Positions 57,772-64,000 of a stretch of DNA of 64,000 bases are shown here, one piece after another; position 1 is the stretch's first letter, and every line of letters begins with the position of its first letter. This stretch comes from Lunularia cruciata (taxonomy: Eukaryota; Streptophyta; Marchantiopsida; Lunulariales; Lunulariaceae). The position numbers and the translations under genes were made by a program. The notes under the pieces were generated by a model that ran no database searches, had not been told where the DNA came from, and was given only the letters and a program-made list of their open reading frames with translations. The stretch lies in assembly GCA_948567375.1 (NCBI GenBank), contig OX419756.1:37798552-37862551 (forward strand). The letters run 5' to 3'.

Positions 57772-58060
57772 CGGAGACAAAGTATAGTTCATATGAGGGA
57801 GAGTGCTTGGCAGCAGTTTGGGCAATACCACATTTCCGATGTTACCTATTTGGTAACCCCTTTACTCTCATCACTGATCATCAGCCATTGAAGTGGTTGA
57901 TGGAGTCCGACAAGCTTTCAAGGAAGCTTTCACAATGGGCTCTGATTTTATAGGAGTATGATTTCACGGTTGTTCATAGACCTGGAGTGGTGAATAGTGA
58001 TGCAGACGGGTTGAGTAGAAACCCATGTCCCAGCCAGCAAGATCAGACCGAAGCATGTTG
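57660..58060 (+). pseudogene. RNase H (DGy-4)
   Basis: Acidic residues sit in VHTDWSMLGLGA, YEGECLAAVWA, FTLITDHQPLKWL and NSDADGLSRNPCPSQ. A short deletion near 57718 shifts the frame after GLGAM; a TAG (57951-57953) replaces CAG/GAG. It is colinear with DGy-2 and DGy-3. Confidence 0.85.
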
Positions 58061-58278
58061 GCATGGTGAGAGAGATGAGGAGATGGTGCTAGGTTGGCAT
58101 GCATCGGCCTTTCTGTGTATATTTGCAGAGGCTTTGGTGATATCTCTCTTAGTGCATACAGGAGGAGTTATTGAGGTCATAGATCCAGAGAGTGAAGATA
58201 TTGGTACAATTTAGCGAGACATTCATGATGATGTCTTAGTGATGGACTATCTTTGCACTGGTGTTGTGGGTGACATAG

Positions 58279-59300
58279 TTGGGGCCAAGGAGAGAGACTG
58301 TGTTCTTTAGCAAGCCATATGGTTTAGATTGGAGGGCAAACACCTTTTGCGTGTATGGGAGGGATGGTAGAGTGCGAGTAGTACCACTTCCAGCACAAAG
58401 ACCAAAGTTGGTCCGTCATGCTCATGAGGAGCTAGGACATTTTGGAGTAAAGCGTACATATAGCTTACTCTGGAGTCATTATTGGTGGTGCGGTATGCAA
58501 ACCAAGGTACAACAGTTTGTTGCCAGATGTGTGGTTTGTGACCAAGTTAGAGTATCATTCAATGCTCCTACGCCACAGTTACATTCCATTACCTATCATG
58601 AGATTGGGTTATTGTTGGAGTTTGGACTTTTCTGGACCTTTACCGCTGACTCAAAGGCATCATCGATAGGTTTTGGTGATGGTGGAGCACTTCTCCAAGT
58701 AGATTGAGTTGGTGGCACTTCTTGACAAGTCTAGTGAAGGGACAACTTACTCATTTGTGGATCAAGTTCTTAGTCATTTTGGTGCACCAGCTAAGGTTTT
58801 GACTGATCAGGGTACATAATTCTTGGGGGAGTTTCAGGTCTTGTGTGACAAGGCTTTGATTGATCACCATACTACCTCCCGAGGTCACCCTGAGGCAGAT
58901 GGCTTAGCAGAGAGAGTAGTTCAGACGGTGAAGAGAGGATTGCAAAAGTATGGTTTGCAGAGAGGCCACTTGGGAGATTGGGATCTCCAATTACCTTGGT
59001 TGGCCATGGGCAATTGGTTCAGCCGGCAAGCCTCCTTAGCATCCTTCTCTTCGTACTTTCTACTCTATGGATGAGATCTAGATTTACCTGCAGCATTTGT
59101 TGAGATGTTACTATAGTTTTGGACTTGGATGACCCAGATGTATGGATGAGTGCATGTTCTTAGCAGGCAGAGATCTTTTGGAGAGTGGTACCAATGGCCT
59201 TTGAGAACTTGGTGATTGCTCAGCATAGAGATACTTTACGCTATGCTACCATTTGAGGAGGAGGTTATAGACCCTTGATCCATCAATTTCATCCAAGAGA
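58279..59300 (+). pseudogene. Integrase (DGy-4), degenerate
   Basis: The zinc module HAHEELGHFGVKRTYSLL...CVVCDQVR lies at about 58420-58550. The D,D,E core is WSLDFSGPLPL (58615-58650), VLTDQGT (58796-58816) and GHPEADGLAERVVQ (58890-58925). Frame changes near 58605 and TAG codons at 58667, 58702 and 58817 break it. It catalysed insertion of cDNA. Confidence 0.85.
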
Positions 59301-59328
59301 CTATGTATATCTATAGCAAATAGCATCA

Positions 59329-59661
59329 ATGACACTTGATGTTTCTACAGGACGCACTATCTTGAGAGTGCGTGAGGTTTTGCCATTTGGAGTCCTTGTG
59401 TTGGAAGGACGTGATGGTGTTGTTTGGAAGGATCATGTGCGCAATTGTGCGCCATGCTACCTCCCAAACATTGATGGTACTATGGACCCAAGCTTGGCAC
59501 TTGTACGTGCGGGCTTGAGGTGTATGTTATGTGGCTCTTCTGGTGGAGCTACTACTATGTTTGTGTGTGATAGCTGTTCAAGAGGATGGCATATGGCATG
59601 TATGACTCCTCCCCTAATAGTGGTTCCTCAAGGACAATGGTTATGTCCTAGATGTACTTGA
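59329..59661 (+). pseudogene. Integrase C-terminal extension with PHD finger (DGy-4)
   Basis: 110 open codons ending in TGA at 59659-59661. The first half (ILRVREVLPFGVLVLEGRDG) fits the integrase tail. The PHD finger spans 59521-59658: CMLC, 11 residues, CDSC, SRGW, H, MA, C, 14 residues, CPRC. All eight C4HC3 ligands and the GQWL Trp are present. DGy-3 ends at the same residue, so the PHD is the true C-terminus of the polyprotein. PHD fingers read histone tails; here it occupies the place of the chromodomain in chromoviral integrases. Confidence 0.92.
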
Positions 59662-59815
59662 CCTATAGCTAGTTCATTTTTTATATGGTATAGATTGCAG
59701 ACATTCGACTAACGATGGGGCTCCATAGCACTTGGCCTCTTGATCTTTGCCCATTATAGGGTATACCATATACTTGGAGTAGATGGCTATCTGGAGTTAG
59801 AGGGACCTAACCGCC

Positions 59816-59831
59816 AGCTAGGGGGAGCGAT
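59816..59831 (+). other. Polypurine tract (DGy-4)
   Basis: AGCTAGGGGGAGCGAT directly precedes the LTR start TGTGGCAC; DGy-3 has AGCTAGGAGGCGAT at the same place. Its position marks the plus-strand primer and the 5' border of the 3' LTR. Confidence 0.7.
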
Positions 59832-60389
59832 TGTGGCACTTTAGAGTCTATGTATGACTTATGTGTGAGTTGTGCTTCTATAGTGTATGGTGTTGACAGC
59901 GATGTATGTTGTATAGCAATGTATATACGCATAACAACTATCATGCCATTTGTAGTGTTGCATCTAGATTGCTCGGACATTGGAGTTGTAGTGATAGTAG
60001 TTAGAGTTATTTTAGCAGTTTCTTAGAGACTACTTTCCGACAGTCAGATTTCGTGTGTGGGGTACTGACTTCACGGTGGAGCCCACCATCACTTTGCACC
60101 GTTTGCACCGTCAAGTGTGCCATCAGCGGGACTATTAGGGTTCAGACCTAGCTCGAGTCTAGGGGGTATACTTTTGAAGTGTTACTCTAGAGAGCTCACT
60201 TCTCTGATGTTGAGCCTTTGAGTTCTTGGCTATGGTGGACAGAGGCCAGCGAGCGTCACTTGGATTCTCTATGCTTGAGTGGGTGTGGCTTGACTGTATT
60301 CAGTGCCCAGTTGTTGGCAATTTATAGAGTGACAGATCAAGTACTAATCTAAGTTGAGTTGAGTTGAGAAGGGTAAACAATCTGATTAT
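59832..60389 (+). repeat. DGy-4 3' LTR (558 bp)
   Basis: It runs from TGTGGCACTTTAG to CTGATTAT. A TATATA box lies at 59922-59927. It matches the DGy-3 LTR throughout and the DGy-4 5' LTR from position 108. Confidence 0.88.
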
Positions 60390-60496
60390 TGTGGCACTTT
60401 AGAGTCTATGTATGACTTATGTGTGAGTTGTGCTTCTATAGTGTATGATGTTGATAGCGATGTATGTTGTGTAGCAATGTAAATACTAATGACAAT
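60390..60496 (+). repeat. Partial second LTR start joined to the DGy-4 3' LTR
   Basis: It restarts with TGTGGCACTTTAGAG immediately after CTGATTAT and follows the LTR for about 105 bp, to the point where the 5' LTR of this copy begins. Confidence 0.82.
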
Positions 60497-62185
60497 TAGC
60501 ACAAGCGCCACATCCTTTATCTATGGCTAGTCCTATTAATGGGACTATCTTTTCCCTACGCTCACTACATCTTATGATAGGAGAAGGATTACCACTAGAG
60601 GTCTTAGATTATCAGCCTGAGCAGCCTTTTTGTCTTTATAGGTTACTTTTTGCACAAGCATTGTGCACTACCTCTCTCCTTTCCTCAAGAGGTTTGTCAA
60701 GGATGGTATAGGAGTATCTAAGAGATTGCTTTTAGGTAGATGATCCTTTTAGTGGTCTCACCAAGTTGTTTTAGGTGGCTATACTAGTAGCAAGAGGAGA
60801 GATTCCTTTGTTTGTTAGTCAGGTGTTAGATGCTAGTTGACTTCTCGTGATGAAGAAAGACATTGGGAGCATTGGACCAAATTCTATTGGAAAGATCTTT
60901 TTGCACTTGGTCAGCCGCACCATTGTTCTGTGAGCCGGCTTGTCTCTCACTCAGGATGAACCTCTGATGGCTATTATGGTAGCGCACCATGGACTAAGAA
61001 GGCAAGGAACCCGAACTCCATCATACTCCTCCAAGGCTAACACTCCAAGACTCAAGACATTGCTCACTAGAGAACTCAATGAGAGAGATAGTTGCAAATG
61101 AAAGGATGATGAGTACCTCCTCACCCTTGTTTATATACTTGTGAAATAGTTACGTACCAAAGTTACTAATTACTATAGTAACTCAAGTTACTAGACTAAA
61201 AGTCAAGTAAAGTCAAAAAGTAGAAAGGAATATCCATTCACATGGGCATATTCCCCTAAGCATGTGGTCTTATCTTGACCCAACCACTAAGTCAAGGATT
61301 CTTTCACATGGGCTATCCTTGGACTAAAGAAGAATCCAAAACAAAAAGGCTTGCGGGCCCAAGAGTTCTCAACTCTTTCCTCAAAGCCAAACACCTAGGA
61401 ATAATACCAAGTCAACACACTAAAATCCAAAATAGTGGTGCTCATCTTTTCTACTTCCTCTAAAGTAAGGTCCCATCTATCTTAGCTATGACTAACTTTA
61501 GCTAACCATGACGAATATAGAACCATCCTTTATCTCTACATAAATAATATCTCTTAAGTACTTGTAATACCAAGCTAAATATCCCAATACCACACACATG
61601 CACAAATGGGTGTTACAGTTCTCACTTTTGGTAGCACCTCAATCTACATCAATTTGGACAGCTACACTTGGAGGAGATGAGGCTATATCTTTAGGCATTA
61701 GGGCACTCTTAGATATCCATCTGGAGTGGATTGTCCTACAAGTGAATGTTGAGAATGCTTTAAATTGCATCTCACAAGCATCCATCTTGAGAGAACTTAA
61801 GGGAGGCTGATGGATCCTTGGAAAGTCTTATTCTTTTTGTGTGGTCTTTTTATGGCTCTCTTGCTTCCTTTTACTACTAGTATGGTTGTTCACAAGAGGG
61901 AGCCACCGTCTTGGAGTCAATTATTGGTACACTTCATGAAGATCCTTTAAAGGGACCCTTATTTGCTATGGTTCACTTTAGACCTCTCCTATCTACTACT
62001 TTGGCCATGCTAGGTTTGTGTATGTCCCTCCTTGTCAAATGATACACACATTGTGGGCCTTGTAGATCAGATTAGGCAGACCTTTGACCACTTGACCACC
62101 AAGGTACATCTAGTAGGCTTGAGAGTCAAGATATCAAAGTGCAAGGCATGGTCTCCTTTAGGTATTCTTTCCCACCTTGAGCTTC
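60497..62185 (+). mobile_element. LINE-2: non-LTR retroelement remnant split by a G solo LTR
   Basis: The plus strand shows DIGSIGPNSIGKIFLHLVSR (about 60855-60910), then, after the LTR, GGDEAISLGIRALLDIHLEW and VLQVNVENALNCIS (61660-61775), DPLKGPLFAMVHF (about 61945) and CPSLSNDTHIVGLVDQI with SKCKAWSPLGI (about 62025-62165). These are consecutive RT blocks of a plant non-LTR element, the same family as LINE-1. Frames change several times. It is cut at 62185 by X-5. Confidence 0.72.
60929..61617 (-). repeat. Solo LTR of the G family, 689 bp
   Basis: Plus-strand ends are TGTGAGCCGG and GGGTGTTACA. GTTC(T) occurs directly on both sides (60925-60929 and 61618-61622), a 4-5 bp target duplication. 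It splits LINE-2. It is the best reference copy of this LTR in the window. Confidence 0.88.
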
Positions 62186-64000
62186 TGTGACAACCCGGCA
62201 AATATCACTTTTGCGGTAATTGGGTAAGTAAAGTTCATTCCCATAGAGATACTATTCAGAAATGTCCAAATACAAAGTCAAAAGTCACAATTGTAGTTCT
62301 TCTTGGTTTCTTCTTTAATCTCTCAGGTAGAAACTAAACCCAGAAGAGAGTAACAAGCTCACAATCTTGACAACTTGTCATGAATACACCCACATAATCA
62401 GATCATAGCAAATTCTGTCCAAACAACTCTTGATTGCGATGATTCAGATTCTCCCGAAGACGGCACTTTGCTGCAAAGAACGATTTCACCTCAAAATTGT
62501 GTTCCACCCCTCCACTGAAGGCACAACTTCCTCGATCAAAATTGCTTCATATCAACGTCATGCTACACTCACAAATGCAGAATACTACCAACACTACAAT
62601 TCCTCTTAGATCTGTCAAGGCATTGCTTCGATGCACTTCACTCAGGATCAAACACACAAAATGAAGATCAAGGCTACAGATTCCAACATCCACAGACACA
62701 CTAACTTGCTCTTCGGAATTCTCCACACACTCACAACTACAAACACAAAATTGACAATCAGAATTAAGCTTAAGCGACGAGCACTAAGAACAGCACTTCG
62801 CTTTATCTATCTTCAGCAATATGAATATTGAATAATATAATATTGCGAATGCTCCCCTTAAATACTGAAGCAAATGGCAGACTTGCCTACCTATACACCG
62901 CTTCCTTACATCTCTTCCTACCTGCAGATCCCAAGTGACAATCTATCTCTTCATATATGCCTCTTCCTATCTCAAAATTGACACTTATCTCGATCCGATG
63001 TCTACCTCATCATTGGCTTCCAAACCCAATGATCTTCCTACTATTTCTCCTTCTTTGGGTACAACTAATTCTACTAATTCCTTCACTAATTCTACTACCT
63101 CTACACTAGGAACTACAACGGAGCTTAGGGTTACTCCATCTACTTCTTTGTCTCCTAACCTACTCTTCTCTAATGTGTCAATCATCAAGTCCGATGACAC
63201 CTAAATTCCTACTTTTGCAACATCGGGTTTCTGCTTTGCTATCACACTAGTCTGAATTTTCTCTAACTCTGAATAAACTAAATCTAATCAAACACTAACA
63301 TTATTCTCTACTTCTAACATCTTCCGATCTACCTGCTCTCTCAATTAGATCAACAAGGTGTTCATGTCCACATCCTTGGCTTTTCTCTTCAGAGTTTCCT
63401 GCACAAGTAACTTTAACTCATGTAGGCGGGCTTCTTCCAATCTCCCTTCAGTCTCCATGCTTAGAAGTGCTCTCAACCTCCCCGCAACTTCTCCCATTGA
63501 TTCCGATGTATATCCTCTAGAATGTTCTGCCTTCAACTCCTCACAATACATCTTCAACTCATCGTCGCACTCCGCAGCAAGCATCTTCTTCTCTTCTGCA
63601 TATTGCATGCTCTGCATTTCCGCACTCCTGACAAGTTCTTGTAATCGTTCCTCTTCTTCTTGCCTAGCTTCTAACTCTCTCTGCCATGCTTGATCCTTGG
63701 CCGCTGCACTCTTCTTCAAACTATCCAACTCTTGCTCCGTTACGATGGTCATCACCTTCAAATGGACATTCTTGATGTGCACATCACTCACTTCCTCCTT
63801 CATCTTGCTCAGCCACATTGCCTATTCCGTTAATTCTCTGGCTTGCCTTTGCATTTCTTTCTCTTTTACCTTGCAGCTTTCTTGTAACATGGTAAGAATC
63901 TTCTTTGTCAAGCCGTCCTCCCTCCGAAGTTCTTCCACTTCTTTACTTCTTCGGACTTGTTGCTCCTGCAACCCCTTCACTTCACTCATCAAATGCATCA
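62186..64000 (-). mobile_element. X-5: X-family element, cut by the window end
   Basis: Plus-strand start TGTGACAACCCGG at 62186, preceded by GCTTC as likely target duplication. The 3' part matches X-2 and X-4, including TATTTAAG at 62864-62857 (671 bp from the end) and the coiled-coil coding up to the window edge. The 5' terminus is outside. Confidence 0.82.
62985..63840 (-). pseudogene. X protein, coiled-coil and tail (X-5)
   Basis: A 157-codon open run (63818-63345) contains EQELDSLKKSAAAKDQAWQR, then ARLHELKLLVQETLKRKAKD, colinear with X-4. After a TAG the tail continues to 62985 with SSDLMIDTLEKSR. This copy has Trp where X-4 has TAG (19088), confirming that the X-4 stop is secondary. 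Function unknown; coiled coil predicted from heptads. Confidence 0.7.

Larger units (their letters stand above)
50632..60496 (+). mobile_element. DGy-4: most complete Ty3/gypsy element with DNMT3-like methyltransferase and PHD finger
   Basis: Order: partial LTR (50632-51083), leader, gag with two zinc knuckles, protease, DNMT3-like domain, RT, RNase H, integrase, PHD finger, polypurine tract, complete 558-bp LTR (59832-60389) and about 105 bp of a second LTR start (60390-60496). RT before integrase fixes the class as Ty3/gypsy. Coding is broken by about two dozen stops and a few frameshifts, but long open runs remain (306 codons in RT). No clear target duplication is visible because both ends lie inside LTR sequence. 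Confidence 0.92.

Noticed and set aside
59521-59658. RING finger or chromodomain at the integrase end
   Set aside because: Ligand order is C4HC3 with a Trp before the seventh ligand, which is PHD-like; no aromatic-cage chromodomain pattern is present.

Overview
The window looks like nuclear DNA of a land plant with a large, repeat-rich genome. Only one convincing host gene is visible: an intact reading frame on the minus strand (46746-48413) for a chloroplast-type Rieske/mononuclear-iron oxygenase of the PAO/TIC55/PTC52 group. It sits in a roughly 4 kb island (about 45.66-49.62 kb) that shows no recognisable mobile-element coding. Almost everything else is nested, decayed retroelements. A DNMT3-type methyltransferase carried by one element family hints at a non-flowering plant (bryophyte, lycophyte, fern or gymnosperm), because DNMT3 orthologues are known there and not in angiosperms. 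The species cannot be fixed from the sequence.

The most striking family is a Ty3/gypsy element, called DGy here. It has four copies: DGy-1 at 1-2797 (+), DGy-2 at 4320-16500 (+, with nested insertions), DGy-3 at 21607-26235 (-) and DGy-4 at 50632-60496 (+, the most complete). The order in DGy-4 is LTR, gag with two zinc knuckles and an RGG-like tract, aspartic protease, a complete DNMT3-like cytosine methyltransferase domain, reverse transcriptase, RNase H, integrase, a C-terminal PHD finger and LTR. The element therefore joins a DNA-methylation writer to a histone-reader fold. Every copy is broken by stops and frameshifts, many of which look like C-to-T decay.

A second family, called X here, has 3.8 kb units with TG...CA ends and 5-bp target-site duplications (TSDs). 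It carries no RT or integrase but encodes a long coiled-coil protein. A conserved TATTTAAG box lies about 117 bp after the protein's stop and about 670 bp before the right end. The simplest reading is that these are solo LTRs of a giant-LTR element with an ORF in U3. Copies are X-1 (2798-4319, -), X-2 (7247-12939, -), X-3 (9106-11001, +, inside X-2), X-4 (16794-20602, +) and X-5 (62186 to the window end, -).

Other elements: a decayed Ty3/gypsy called G (27317-35831, -) with extra solo LTRs at 15679-16370, 27650-28339 and 60929-61617; a 747-bp solo LTR (14399-15145) with a perfect CTATG duplication; a decayed Ty1/copia element (about 40690-45660, -); two non-LTR (LINE-like) remnants (36380-39570 and 60497-62185, +); two long (AT)n tracts; and a near-perfect 70-bp palindrome at 36071-36140. 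Insertion order can be read in places: X-3 entered X-2, X-2 entered DGy-2, and a G solo LTR entered the DGy-2 LTR. No tRNA, rRNA or CRISPR structures were seen.
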